From assembly GCA_020859845.1 (NCBI GenBank), contig JAJBVL010000002.1, forward strand, positions 1 to 57,375: 57,375 bases of DNA. The letters run 5' to 3'. This document shows, in pieces, positions 1 to 8,703 of this stretch (positions are counted from its first letter, which is position 1; each line of letters starts with the position of its first letter). This DNA comes from Bacteroidales bacterium (GTDB taxonomy: Bacteria > Bacteroidota > Bacteroidia > Bacteroidales > Muribaculaceae). Under the pieces are notes generated by a model. The model saw only the letters and a program-made list of their open reading frames with translations. It had not been told where the DNA came from and did not search any database. The position numbers and the translations under genes were made by a program.

Positions 1-120
1 GCTTTCGCAGTGCAGCGGCCCTCCGCTGCTCTTTATGCGGCGGCCCTCCGCCGCCGATAAATTCGCGAGACAGAGGGCTGGCTCTCAATGAGCAGCGGAG
101 GGCCGCTGCACTGCGAAAGC
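1..120. repeat. 31-bp perfect inverted repeat with nested GC-rich palindromes
   Basis: Bases 1-31 are the exact reverse complement of 90-120, around a 58-nt centre. Inside are three related short palindromes of the form CxGCGGCCCTCCGCxG: one in each arm and a GCGGCGG/CCGCCGC version near 37-56. The unit could fold into a long hairpin with a side hairpin, as REP/BIME-type elements do. No coding signal is seen in it. The left arm starts at the window edge, so the element may extend further left. Confidence 0.75.
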
Positions 121-190
121 TGCCGCAGAGGGGGAAGCCGTCGCTTCGGGGCCGCGAGGCCGCCGGGCCCGCCGAAACGCCGAAACGCCA

Positions 191-221
191 AGAGGGCAGC
201 GTCGCCAAGACGCTGCCCTCT
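191..221. terminator. strong hairpin between repeat element and gdhA
   Basis: A 13-bp perfect stem (AGAGGGCAGCGTC, loop GCCAA, GACGCTGCCCTCT) lies 40 nt beyond the gdhA stop. On the gdhA (minus) side it has no U-run; on the plus side a loose T-rich stretch follows. It may end gdhA transcription without a U-tract, or serve a plus-strand gene left of the window. Direction is uncertain. Confidence 0.5.
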
Positions 222-260
222 CTCATCTTTATTTACCTAAAATTGCGATTGAATACTGCT

Positions 261-1598
261 TTAGAGGATGCCCTGTGCCTGCATAGCGCGAGCCACCTTC
301 ATGAAGCCTGCCACGTTGGCACCCTTCACGTAGTTGATGTAGCCATCCTTCTCCTTGCCGAAGAGTTCACACTGATGGTGAATCTCGGCCATAATGCTCT
401 TGAGCTTGTCGTCAACCTCCTTGGCGCTCCAAGTGAGCTTCTGGGAGTTTTGAGCCATCTCCAAGCCCGAAACGGACACACCGCCTGCGTTGGCAGCCTT
501 GCCAGGAGCATAGAGGATACGAGCCTTGATAAACTCCTTGATAGCCTCGGGGGTAGAGGGCATGTTGGCACCTTCGCTCACGGCGATACAGCCTTGAGCC
601 AGCAGGGCACGTGCATCGTCGCCGTCGAGCTCGTTCTGGGTAGCCGATGGCATGGCGATGTCACACTTCACGCGCTGCCAGGGACGCTCACCGGGGAAGT
701 ATTCGCAGCCATACTCCTCAGCAAACTCGCTGATACGGCCACGATATTCGTTCTTCAGACGGAAGATGTAGTCGAGTTGCTCCTGAGTGATGCCGTCGGG
801 CACGTAGATTGTGCCGTCGCTGTCGCTCATCGACACCACCTTGGCGCCGAGCTGCAGGAGTTTTTCTGCGGTGTAGGTAGCCACGTTGCCCGAGCCGGAG
901 ATAGCCACCTTCTTATCCTTGATGTCGATGCCACGGGTCTGGAGCATGTTGAGCAGGAAGTATACGTTGCCGTAGCCAGTGGCTTCGGGACGTATCAGCG
1001 AACCGCCAAACTCGATGCCTTTGCCGGTGAATGTACCGGTAAATTCGCGGGCCATCTTTTTATACATACCATACATGTAGCCCACCTCGCGACCACCTAC
1101 GCCGATATCGCCGGCAGGCACGTCGGTGTCGGGGCCTATCTGACGCCAGAGTTCGGTGATGAAGGCCTGGCAGAAACGCATTACCTCCATGTCGCTCTTG
1201 CCGCGGGGCGAGAAGTCGCTACCACCCTTGGCGCCACCCATAGCGAGGGTGGTGAGGGAGTTTTTGAAGGTCTGCTCAAAGGCGAGGAATTTGAGAATCG
1301 ACTGGTTGACAGAGGCATGGAAACGTATACCACCCTTATAAGGGCCAATGGCGTTGTTGTGCTGTATACGATAGCCCATGTTATTTTGCACCTTTCCAGC
1401 GTCGTCAACCCACGACACACGGAAAGAATAGATACGATCAGGAATGCAGAGACGCTCTATAAGATTGTAGCGCTCAAATTCGGGATACTCGTTGTAGGTG
1501 TCTTCGATGGACATCAACACCTCTTCAACGGCCTGAAGATATTCCGGCTCGTTGGGGAAGCGACGCTTAAGGTCGGCAAGTACTTCGGTTGCTTTCAT
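261..1598 (-). CDS. gdhA: NADP-type glutamate dehydrogenase
   Basis: Makes glutamate from 2-oxoglutarate and ammonium in the cytoplasm (or the reverse), the main ammonia-assimilation route in gut Bacteroidales. The 445-residue length is normal for the hexameric bacterial family. Visible are the substrate-site run PYKGGIRFH near residue 87, the catalytic-Lys segment GGAKGGSDFSPRGKSD (residues 121-136), and a Rossmann core with KVAISGSGNVATYTAEKLL. The C-terminal AGGVSVSGLEMAQNS block is typical. It stands alone, ATG start, with a TAACTTTG -7 box about 70 nt upstream. Coenzyme choice is inferred from overall similarity to GdhA, not read from a single residue. Confidence 0.96.
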   Translation of the reverse strand: MKATEVLADLKRRFPNEPEYLQAVEEVLMSIEDTYNEYPEFERYNLIERLCIPDRIYSFRVSWVDDAGKVQNNMGYRIQHNNAIGPYKGGIRFHASVNQSILKFLAFEQTFKNSLTTLAMGGAKGGSDFSPRGKSDMEVMRFCQAFITELWRQIGPDTDVPAGDIGVGGREVGYMYGMYKKMAREFTGTFTGKGIEFGGSLIRPEATGYGNVYFLLNMLQTRGIDIKDKKVAISGSGNVATYTAEKLLQLGAKVVSMSDSDGTIYVPDGITQEQLDYIFRLKNEYRGRISEFAEEYGCEYFPGERPWQRVKCDIAMPSATQNELDGDDARALLAQGCIAVSEGANMPSTPEAIKEFIKARILYAPGKAANAGGVSVSGLEMAQNSQKLTWSAKEVDDKLKSIMAEIHHQCELFGKEKDGYINYVKGANVAGFMKVARAMQAQGIL

Positions 1599-1671
1599 TA
1601 AGTGAGATTGTGAATTTTTCTAATTTTATATTTTAGTTGACGTTGAGTACTTCTTTTTCACATATCGGCTG

Positions 1672-1679
1672 CAAAGTTA
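1672..1679 (-). promoter_or_regulatory. -7 box for gdhA
   Basis: On the minus strand this reads TAACTTTG, a full match to the Bacteroidota -7 consensus TAnnTTTG. No TTTG -33 box is seen 19-21 nt upstream, so it may depend on an activator or be a partial match. It would give a leader of roughly 65 nt. Confidence 0.45.
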
Positions 1680-1765
1680 ACACTTTTCTGCCATATAAGT
1701 TGCATTTCGACACACATTTTGTGCATTTTGAGTGGAAATTAGCACAGGCATGCATCCTATCGACC

Positions 1766-1950
1766 AACCCCGTAGGGGTTGTTCCAAATAGATAGGCATA
1801 AATATAATTTTCCCTCTTGATGTGCTCCTGCGGAGCCAACCATCCGGGTACGTTTGCCCATAATATTTCCTTGCTATTTGGAAGAATCCCTACGGGATTC
1901 CTTCCCATGAGACAATCAATGGCTATTTGGAAGAATCCCTACGGGATTCC
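1766..1950. repeat. REP-like repeats with ATCCC/GGGAT palindromes
   Basis: A 29-bp sequence starting GCTATTTGGAAG and ending in the palindrome AATCCCTACGGGATT plus CC occurs identically at 1873-1901 and 1922-1950. A related palindrome, AACCCCGTAGGGGTT, lies at 1766-1780. Such short GC-rich palindromes scattered between genes fit REP-type elements mobilised by RAYT transposases; no transposase is in the window. With the gdhA -7 box and the GH20 promoter they fill the 470-nt gap between the two genes; a 91-codon open frame here is judged not to be a gene. Confidence 0.7.
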
Positions 1951-1991
1951 GAGGGTAAAGCGGTGGGCATAAGGGATTATTATCCTTTTCT

Positions 1992-2023
1992 TTTGGCACT
2001 GATATAAATAATGTGTAATTTTG
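1992..2023 (+). promoter_or_regulatory. promoter of the GH20 gene
   Basis: TTTG (1992-1995), 20-nt spacer, TAATTTTG (2016-2023): a complete Bacteroidota housekeeping promoter. It overlaps the TTG at 2021 that would give the longest open frame, so translation must start downstream. Confidence 0.75.
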
Positions 2024-2068
2024 TGGTCATCACCCTTATTAATCATCCCTCAAAAACAGTTAGTCACC

Positions 2069-4120
2069 GTGAAACGTCTTTTCATCGCCTTAGCTCTCCT
2101 GTCGGCTCTACCAGCCCTCCCAGCCCTTGCCGACATTCATCATCTGCTGCCCACCCCTCGCCAGATTACCGCCATCGAGGGCGTCAGCGAGCCTATACGC
2201 AGCGTCATGCTCTCAACGCCAGCCTATGAAGAGGCATGGATTGAGTGGCTCGACGAGCAAAGCATCCCTGTGACCGACGATGCGCCAGTGGCCATCACAG
2301 CCACCCTTGTCGACGACATCCCCGGCCTCACCCTCCCCGACGATGCTCGCCGCGATGAGGCCTACCGCCTCGCAGTAAGGCCATCCTCCATCGAAGTGGA
2401 GGCCATCACCCCCACCGGTATCTACTGGGCGCTGCAGACTCTGCGCCAACTAGCCGAGAAAGACCAGCTATCACGCCTGCCTCTCCAACTGCCTCTCTGC
2501 ACCATCGCCGACTATCCCGCTTTCCCCTGGCGCGGCATACTGATGGACGTGGGGCGCTCCTATCTCACTATGGACGAACTTAAGCGCGAGATAGAACTGC
2601 TGTCGCGCTTCAAAGTCAACGTCTACCACTGGCACTTGACCGAAAACCAAGGTTTCCGCCTCGAAAGCACTACCTTCCCAGCACTCAACGACTCTATATA
2701 CACCACCCGCTTCCCCGGCCATTACTACACCCTCCAAGAGGCTCAAGAACTCGACAGCTTTGCTCGCGCCCACGCCATGATGTTGCTGCCCGAGATTGAC
2801 ATGCCAGGCCATAGCGCAGTGTTTCAGCGCGCCACGGGCCATGATATGCAGTCGGCCGAGGGTATGGAGATTCTCAAGCCTATCGTAGCAGAGGCTTGCG
2901 CCACCTTCTCAGCGCCCTACTTCCATATCGGCACCGACGAGGTGGAGTTTACCAACCCCGACTTTGTACCAGAGATGGTGGCCTTCGTGCGCGACAAGGG
3001 CAAGAAGGTGATATCTTGGAATCCTGGATGGCACTACGCCCCTGGCGAGATTGACATGATACAAATGTGGAGCTATCGCGGACGCCCCATCGCCAAGGCG
3101 CCGGCCTTTGACTCGCGTCTTCATTACATCAACCACTTTGACGTCTTTGCCGACATCGTAGCGCTCTATCGCAGCAACATCTCAGGCGCCACCGAGGCCA
3201 ACGACTCAATCATAGGCATGGAGATAGGTGTTTGGAACGACCGTCTGCTTGCCGACGATATCATCGCCGACCAAGAGGCTATCGTGGGTCAGAACTCCCT
3301 TTATCCCTCGATGCTCGCCTTGGCCGAGAGAGCGTGGATGGGTGGTGGCACGGAATATTTCGACGTCTATGGCACCAATCTGCGCCCCGATCTTGAGGAG
3401 GACTTTGCAGCGTTTGCCGACTTCGAGCGTCGCATGATGCACCATAAGGATAATACACTCCGCGATGTGCCTTTCCCCTATGTGGAGCAGACTGGAGTCA
3501 ACTGGCTTATCACCGACGCTTTCCCCAACGAAGGGGAGCTCGACCGAGTATTCCCTCCAGAGACCGAGGGAATCAAAGCAGAATACGTCTACAACGACTC
3601 CACCTACTCCACTACACCAGCCACTGGCGCTGGCATCTATCTGCGCCACGTGTGGGGTCCTGGTACAGTGAAGACTTTCTATCCTAACCCTCAGCCCAAC
3701 CACACCGCCTATGCCTTTACCCAGGTGTATTCGCCCGTGGAGCAGACCGTAGGACTGCAGTTTGAGACGCAAAACTATTCGCGCTCGGAGAAGGACATAC
3801 CGCCGCGTCAAGGCACGTGGGACTATCGCTCATCGCGCCTGTGGATCAACGGCGAGGAGATACAGCCGCCCGTATGGACCGCCACCCACACCGAGCATAG
3901 CAACGAAATAGCTATGGGCAACGAAAACTTCGCCGCACGCGAGCCGCTCCCCATCACTCTCCACGAAGGTTGGAACACGGTGATGATAAAGTTGCCTATC
4001 GGTAAGTTTTCGGCTCCTGAAACCCGCATTGCTAAGTGGATGTTTACCTGCGTCTTCACCACTCCCGACGGTCGCCACGCCGCCCCCGGCCTCATCTATT
4101 CTCCCGAAGGAACAAAATAG
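2069..4120 (+). CDS. beta-N-acetylhexosaminidase, GH20
   Basis: Removes terminal GlcNAc/GalNAc from glycans, probably in the periplasm or at the surface. The GTG at 2069 is chosen because upstream starts fall inside the promoter and because it opens a clean signal peptide (VKRLFIALALLSALPALPALA). The GH20b-type N-terminal domain is followed by the catalytic barrel with FPWRGILMDVGR, NVYHWHLTENQGFR and the catalytic Asp-Glu pair in HIGTDEVEF (D290-E291 from this start). The last 220 residues form an extra beta-rich domain of unknown role. It is not in a sus-type locus here: no SusC/SusD pair is present. Mucin or N-glycan trimming is an inference. Confidence 0.92.
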   Translation: MKRLFIALALLSALPALPALADIHHLLPTPRQITAIEGVSEPIRSVMLSTPAYEEAWIEWLDEQSIPVTDDAPVAITATLVDDIPGLTLPDDARRDEAYRLAVRPSSIEVEAITPTGIYWALQTLRQLAEKDQLSRLPLQLPLCTIADYPAFPWRGILMDVGRSYLTMDELKREIELLSRFKVNVYHWHLTENQGFRLESTTFPALNDSIYTTRFPGHYYTLQEAQELDSFARAHAMMLLPEIDMPGHSAVFQRATGHDMQSAEGMEILKPIVAEACATFSAPYFHIGTDEVEFTNPDFVPEMVAFVRDKGKKVISWNPGWHYAPGEIDMIQMWSYRGRPIAKAPAFDSRLHYINHFDVFADIVALYRSNISGATEANDSIIGMEIGVWNDRLLADDIIADQEAIVGQNSLYPSMLALAERAWMGGGTEYFDVYGTNLRPDLEEDFAAFADFERRMMHHKDNTLRDVPFPYVEQTGVNWLITDAFPNEGELDRVFPPETEGIKAEYVYNDSTYSTTPATGAGIYLRHVWGPGTVKTFYPNPQPNHTAYAFTQVYSPVEQTVGLQFETQNYSRSEKDIPPRQGTWDYRSSRLWINGEEIQPPVWTATHTEHSNEIAMGNENFAAREPLPITLHEGWNTVMIKLPIGKFSAPETRIAKWMFTCVFTTPDGRHAAPGLIYSPEGTK

Positions 4121-4159
4121 CCCTGAATACATTTCTATTCAAAAGCCCCCAGTCCCCTG

Positions 4160-5722
4160 ATGGAACCTACACGACGAAGATACCCCATTGGCATACAGAC
4201 CTTCTCAGAAATACGGGAAAAAGATTACCTGTATATTGACAAGACAGAAGTGATATTTAATCTTCTGACTTCCACCTCCAAGTATGTCTTCCTGAGCCGT
4301 CCTCGGAGATTCGGCAAGAGCCTGCTGTGCTCCACGCTGCGAGCCTACTTCGAGGGGCGACGCGACCTCTTCAAGGGGCTGGCCTTGGACCGTCTGGCCA
4401 CCGACTGGACGCCTCACCCTGTGGTCCATCTAAGCCTCGGAGGCATCAAGACCCAGGATCCAGCGACGCTCCGCGGCTCCATCCATAATGCCTTGGAATG
4501 GATAGAGCGGGAATTTGGGATTGACGGCAACGAGGGGATGAGTCTCGGCGACCGCCTGATGAAGATTATCAAGAATCCAGCGGAGAAGACCGGCCAACAG
4601 ACGGTGGTGATTATCGACGAGTATGACAACCCGTTGCTCAACGTGATCCACCTCGACCAAGAGAAGATAGAGGCCGTGCGAGGGGTCATGTCGGAATTGT
4701 ACGCTCCGCTCAAGGACTGCGACCCGTGGCTGCGCTTCGTCTTCATCACTGGCATCACCAAGTTCTCCCAGATGAGCATCTTCAGCTGCCTCAACAACAT
4801 CAAGAACATATCTATGATGCCCCGCTATGCCTCCATCTGCGGCATTACTCTCGACGAAATGCTCTCGGAGATGGCTCCCGACATAGAGATTTTGGCGCAG
4901 GCTCGGGGCTTGACGCGCGAAGAGGCAGTGGCGCAGCTCAGCCATCACTACGACGGCTATGCCTTCTCGGAATACTCGCCTGAGATCTTTAACCCCTTCA
5001 GCCTGATGAACTGCTTCGACGAGTGCAAGTTTGGGGCGTTTTGGTTTGCCTCGGGGACTCCGACGTCGCTGGTGCAGGTGATGCGCAAGTACGACACCAT
5101 CCCCTCGGAGCTCGACGACATCGTGGTCGACGCCACCGACTTCGACACCCCAACGGAGCTCATCTCCAACGTCATCCCGCTGATGTACCAGAGCGGCTAC
5201 CTCACCATCAAGGGCTACAAGGAGGTCAACGGCCGCTACATCCTCGGCATCCCCAACCAGGAGGTGCGCGTGGGGTTGATGAACTCCCTCCTCCCCGACT
5301 ACGTGCGCAACCCCATGCTGGCTCGCAACGTAGTTGGCGACCTCATCGAGCTCTTCAGCGAAGGCGACATAGAAGGGGCCATGGAGGCCTTGAAGAAGTT
5401 CTTCGCCACGGTGCCCTACTGCAGCAACATCGACTACGAGGGCCACTGGCAGCAGATGCTCTACGTGGTGTTCTCGCTGCTCGGAGCCTACGCCGACGTA
5501 GAAGTGCGCACACGCGAGGGACGCGTGGACATCGCCATGGCCTACCGCGGCAGGCTCTACCTGATAGAGGTGAAACTCAACGGCTCGCCCGAGGAGGCTC
5601 TGGCGCAGATAGAGCGCAAGCAGTATGCCGCCCGCTTCCAGCTCAGCAAGCTCCCCTTAGTGAAGATTGGCATCAACTTCTCCACCACCGAGCGCGGCAT
5701 CACAGGCTGGCTGATTCAATAA
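4160..5722 (+). CDS. AAA-ATPase-like protein with PD-(D/E)XK nuclease domain
   Basis: Member of the large Bacteroidales family combining an AAA-ATPase-like domain (PF09820 type) with a C-terminal PD-(D/E)XK nuclease-like domain (PF08011 type); cellular role unknown. Seen: the N-terminal YPIGIQTFSEIRE signature, a P-loop variant SRPRRFGKSLL (GKS at 52-54), Walker B VVIIDEYDNPLL, and near the end the nuclease-like core GRVDIAMAYRGRLYLIEVKL. Genomes in this order often carry many copies, and an acquired or selfish character has been suspected. The ATG at 4160 lies 39 nt after the GH20 stop with no evident promoter, so read-through is possible. Confidence 0.88.
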   Translation: MEPTRRRYPIGIQTFSEIREKDYLYIDKTEVIFNLLTSTSKYVFLSRPRRFGKSLLCSTLRAYFEGRRDLFKGLALDRLATDWTPHPVVHLSLGGIKTQDPATLRGSIHNALEWIEREFGIDGNEGMSLGDRLMKIIKNPAEKTGQQTVVIIDEYDNPLLNVIHLDQEKIEAVRGVMSELYAPLKDCDPWLRFVFITGITKFSQMSIFSCLNNIKNISMMPRYASICGITLDEMLSEMAPDIEILAQARGLTREEAVAQLSHHYDGYAFSEYSPEIFNPFSLMNCFDECKFGAFWFASGTPTSLVQVMRKYDTIPSELDDIVVDATDFDTPTELISNVIPLMYQSGYLTIKGYKEVNGRYILGIPNQEVRVGLMNSLLPDYVRNPMLARNVVGDLIELFSEGDIEGAMEALKKFFATVPYCSNIDYEGHWQQMLYVVFSLLGAYADVEVRTREGRVDIAMAYRGRLYLIEVKLNGSPEEALAQIERKQYAARFQLSKLPLVKIGINFSTTERGITGWLIQ

Positions 5723-5758
5723 TCCCCCAGATTTTAATCCCCCTAAAGAAAACATAGA

Positions 5759-5794
5759 CCATCCTCATAGCTCCAATAGGCGTTATGAGGATGG
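5759..5794 (+). terminator. hairpin terminator after the AAA/PD-(D/E)XK gene
   Basis: Arms CCATCCTCATA (5759-5769) and TATGAGGATGG (5784-5794) pair perfectly, followed by a modest T-rich tail. It separates the ATPase gene from the protease-serpin pair. The rest of the 263-nt gap is A+T-rich; it contains a TATTTTTG -7-like box at 5875-5882 without a clear -33 box. Confidence 0.65.
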
Positions 5795-5985
5795 CCTTAT
5801 TATGTGTGAATAGGTAGTTATTAAATACGTCTATGTTTTTTATTGTTTAGTCTATAAATAGTCCGTCAATGTCTTATTTTTGAAATACTGACTGTAAGAT
5901 TTTGCCCTTTCTCATCTCCTTATAATAGAAGGCTATCTTGCCTCAAATTTATTCCACAATTTTATTTATCCCATAATTCATCATC

Positions 5986-7419
5986 ATGAACAAAACAACC
6001 TTTTTTTCAGCCTTGAGCCTCTTAGCTCTTGTTGGCTGTTCCCAAGACGGTCCATTGAAGGACCAAAAAAAAGAGGTGCAGACGGATTTGTCTTGTCCAC
6101 TTCTAACTCTTCCAGACACAGCCACGGTAGTTGAGAGCTCGCGTGCGCTAGATGTGGCTACCGCTGTGCTCGCTGAGAATGAGTCCCGCTCAAGGAGGAG
6201 AATCCCCGAGAAGGTAAGTACGGTAAGCGACGAGGATGGCACTCCCCTTTACCACGTTGTTAACTTTCTGGGAGGGGGCTACGTAGTGGTTTCGGCCACG
6301 CGCGACTATACTCCCGTCATCGCCTATTCCGAGGAGGGGCGCTTCGACCTCCCGCTGGGGGAAGAGAACGGAGTCTCCCTCTGGATGTCCCTCCATAAAG
6401 AGAACATCAGGCAGGCATCGGCTCAGCCAGACAGTGTGCGCCTTGCCTTCCGCCAGGGGTGGGGGCGCTACAATCCAAACTCGCAGGAGATTCCCTCCCA
6501 AGGCCAATCTAGGACATTGGATCCTTCGCAGACATACGACATTACGTACGCAGTTACTGAGTGGCAAAATCAAGGGTATTACGTCTACACGTATGAAAAT
6601 TTTCAAGCGACACCTGAATATATGGGCCTCACTGAGGGAGAGCGTACACAGATGGAACAGGCCTACCATTTCAACGAGATGTATGGCTTTGATCCATCTG
6701 AGACCGTTTTCGTCCGAATAAAGTACAACACTCAGACCACAAGCCAAGGACCGTTTCTCTCAACATCATGGGGACAGAATTATGGATACAACAAGTATAT
6801 TCCTGGCTACAATAGTAGTTATCCAGCCCTACGCCCTACGGGTTGCGTTGCTGTAGCTGTGGGTCAGATTATGAAGTATCACCAGAAACCAACCACTTAT
6901 GCTTGGAGCAGCATGGCTGACAATTCTCCAAATGATATTACTGCCTCATTCCTTTACGATGTGGCAGAGGCTGTCTATACCCAATATGGGGATTCGGCTT
7001 CTGGCTCGGATGGTGTGTACGCTCACGCTGCATTGAAAAGGTTTGGTTATACTCAAGCATCTTATACCTCTTACTCTTGGGGTACTGCTAGAGATAACCT
7101 GGCCTCAAGTCATCCCTTATATATGCAAGGAAAGGATACTACTAAAAACACAGCTCATGCTTGGGTAAGCGATGGATATAAGATATCAACAAGTAGCACT
7201 GAAATATCTTTGATGGCATATGTGGGTGAATATTATTCAATGTATGGTGAGTACATGGAGAACTTATGGTCAAAGACGACGCAAGGAGGAAGTGGTACCT
7301 ATTTACATAACAACTGGGGGTGGCATGGTTCATACAATGGATGGTTCTCATCTTCTAATTTCAGCCCTGGTTCTTATAATTTCAATACAAATACAAAGAT
7401 TATATACAATATTTATTAA
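5986..7419 (+). CDS. C10 (streptopain-type) cysteine protease lipoprotein
   Basis: Papain-fold protease of the SpeB/interpain family, probably lipid-anchored at the outer membrane. The lipobox ends LLALVGC with Cys18. A propeptide-like region (about 50-125, including VVNFLGGGYVVVSATRDYTPV) is followed by the catalytic domain: nucleophile Cys287 in RPTGCVAVAVGQIMKYH and catalytic His391 in NTAHAWVSDGYK, then NNWGWHGSYNGWF. Residues about 160-240 form an insert not expected from the minimal family. It lies 17 nt upstream of a serpin gene on the same strand. Base composition shifts from G+C-rich in the first third to A+T-rich later, hinting at a mosaic. Family call is firm; substrate unknown. 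Confidence 0.9.
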   Translation: MNKTTFFSALSLLALVGCSQDGPLKDQKKEVQTDLSCPLLTLPDTATVVESSRALDVATAVLAENESRSRRRIPEKVSTVSDEDGTPLYHVVNFLGGGYVVVSATRDYTPVIAYSEEGRFDLPLGEENGVSLWMSLHKENIRQASAQPDSVRLAFRQGWGRYNPNSQEIPSQGQSRTLDPSQTYDITYAVTEWQNQGYYVYTYENFQATPEYMGLTEGERTQMEQAYHFNEMYGFDPSETVFVRIKYNTQTTSQGPFLSTSWGQNYGYNKYIPGYNSSYPALRPTGCVAVAVGQIMKYHQKPTTYAWSSMADNSPNDITASFLYDVAEAVYTQYGDSASGSDGVYAHAALKRFGYTQASYTSYSWGTARDNLASSHPLYMQGKDTTKNTAHAWVSDGYKISTSSTEISLMAYVGEYYSMYGEYMENLWSKTTQGGSGTYLHNNWGWHGSYNGWFSSSNFSPGSYNFNTNTKIIYNIY

Positions 7420-7436
7420 CCAAAAAAACCACCAAT

Positions 7437-8693
7437 ATGAAACTAAACTATTTGACCTTTCTAAAGATTTTTGTCTTTGTGATAATGGAGGTTCTTTGGA
7501 GTTGTGATTCAACTGATGCTCCTAAGAACGTAGAGGAGGAAGAAGATAATCCTCTTGTTGAAATTGTCCTTTCCCGCTCAGAACAGGAATGGGTAGAAAG
7601 TAATGTGACTTTTTCCAATAAACTTTTAACAGCTCTTGTTCAGGAGAAGGAAGAGAATTTCCTTGTTTCGCCCTATGCCCTTGCCAACAACTTAATTATA
7701 ATTGCAAATGGAAGTGAAGGAAATGGGAAGCAGGAAATCATTGACGCTTTATATCCTGGAGGAGAGGATTTAGAGGAAATTAACCTGTTATATGAGAGAT
7801 TACTGACATCTCTTCCTTCCTTGGACAAAAAATGTGATCTAAAGATATTTACATGTCATTTGAGAAGTCACCCTGTTATGGCAGAATATACTGAGGATTT
7901 TTTTAGAGTTTTAGAATCTTTTAAAGTGGATACCTTCCCTTTATTTGAGAATGAAGATAAGATGATTGAGAAAGCATCCCAGTGGAGTGAACAACGTATA
8001 GGGTACTCGTTTGATTTCGAAGATTTACAATCCTATAATTTTTATGGGCTTCTAACAAATGCTCTGTCTTTTGAAGGAAAGTGGCGAAAGAGCTTCGATT
8101 CAGACAATACAAAAAAAGCAACTTTCTACGGACGTACAAAAACAGTTTCAACTCAAATGATGTACGATTCCAAAAAGCTTGGACGCTTTTGGGAAGATGA
8201 TGAATTCACCTGGGCCATGTGGCCGTATGGCAATGAGGCATTCTCTTTTATCGTTGCAATGCCCAACAATTATACTACTGTAGCCCCTTCCTTAGATGAA
8301 AAGTGGTTGAAGGAAAGCCAAGAAGGAGAGACAGTAGCCTCCCTTACAATGCCAAAGTTTACTATAGAGGGTAATATAGAATTAATGGACGCGCTTCAAT
8401 CTATGGGAATAAAGGATATATTTGGTAATGCAACGGCTAAATTATACGGAATGTACAAGAATCTAAAGGACAGTGATATAGGTATTGGCATTGGGCCGAT
8501 TGTACAAGATTATTTTTTAGAGGTAAATGAAGGAGGGACCAAAGTAAGTCTGACATCTACCTCTACAGAAACTTGGGTCATATCACCTCTATTACCGATA
8601 AAAGAGGTTGTGATTGACCATCCATTTTATTTCTTCATACGCGAACAGAGTACAGGCCTCATCCTTTTCATGGGCAAAATAGAGAATCTTTAA
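7437..8693 (+). CDS. serpin-family protease inhibitor lipoprotein
   Basis: Serpins trap proteases by cleavage of an exposed loop followed by a large fold change. Seen: lipobox-like VLWSC (Cys23), a mature domain of about 370 residues, NFLVSPYALANNLIIIANGS (helix B region), TNALSFEGKWRKSFD, and a C-terminal block with VNEGGTK followed by VIDHPFYFFIREQSTGLILFMGKI. The reactive-centre loop (about 365-388) has the G-T hinge start, then Val, Ser, Leu and Thr where inhibitory serpins prefer small residues, so inhibition needs testing; the scissile bond is probably near TWVIS. It follows the C10 protease with a 17-nt gap, suggesting co-expression. The gene is clearly A+T-richer than most of the window. 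Confidence 0.9.
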   Translation: MKLNYLTFLKIFVFVIMEVLWSCDSTDAPKNVEEEEDNPLVEIVLSRSEQEWVESNVTFSNKLLTALVQEKEENFLVSPYALANNLIIIANGSEGNGKQEIIDALYPGGEDLEEINLLYERLLTSLPSLDKKCDLKIFTCHLRSHPVMAEYTEDFFRVLESFKVDTFPLFENEDKMIEKASQWSEQRIGYSFDFEDLQSYNFYGLLTNALSFEGKWRKSFDSDNTKKATFYGRTKTVSTQMMYDSKKLGRFWEDDEFTWAMWPYGNEAFSFIVAMPNNYTTVAPSLDEKWLKESQEGETVASLTMPKFTIEGNIELMDALQSMGIKDIFGNATAKLYGMYKNLKDSDIGIGIGPIVQDYFLEVNEGGTKVSLTSTSTETWVISPLLPIKEVVIDHPFYFFIREQSTGLILFMGKIENL

Positions 8694-8703
8694 ATAGTTT
8701 TAC

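Noticed and set aside
243-1601. 452-codon open frame on the plus strand across gdhA
   Set aside because: It is the antisense of a certain gdhA gene; composition is Leu/His/Ala-rich with no domain features, as expected for a shadow frame in G+C-rich DNA.
1633-1908. 91-codon open frame (-) in the repeat region
   Set aside because: Its start lies in the REP-like palindrome and it covers the gdhA -7 box; the product is a translation of repeat DNA with no recognisable domain.
2069-4120. Polysaccharide utilisation locus around GH20 or GH97
   Set aside because: No SusC/SusD pair, no hybrid two-component or ECF sigma/anti-sigma gene near either hydrolase.
5023-5757. 244-codon open frame (+) in another frame of the AAA/PD-(D/E)XK gene
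   Set aside because: Arg/His-rich frame-shifted translation; the real frame has Walker and nuclease motifs across the same DNA.
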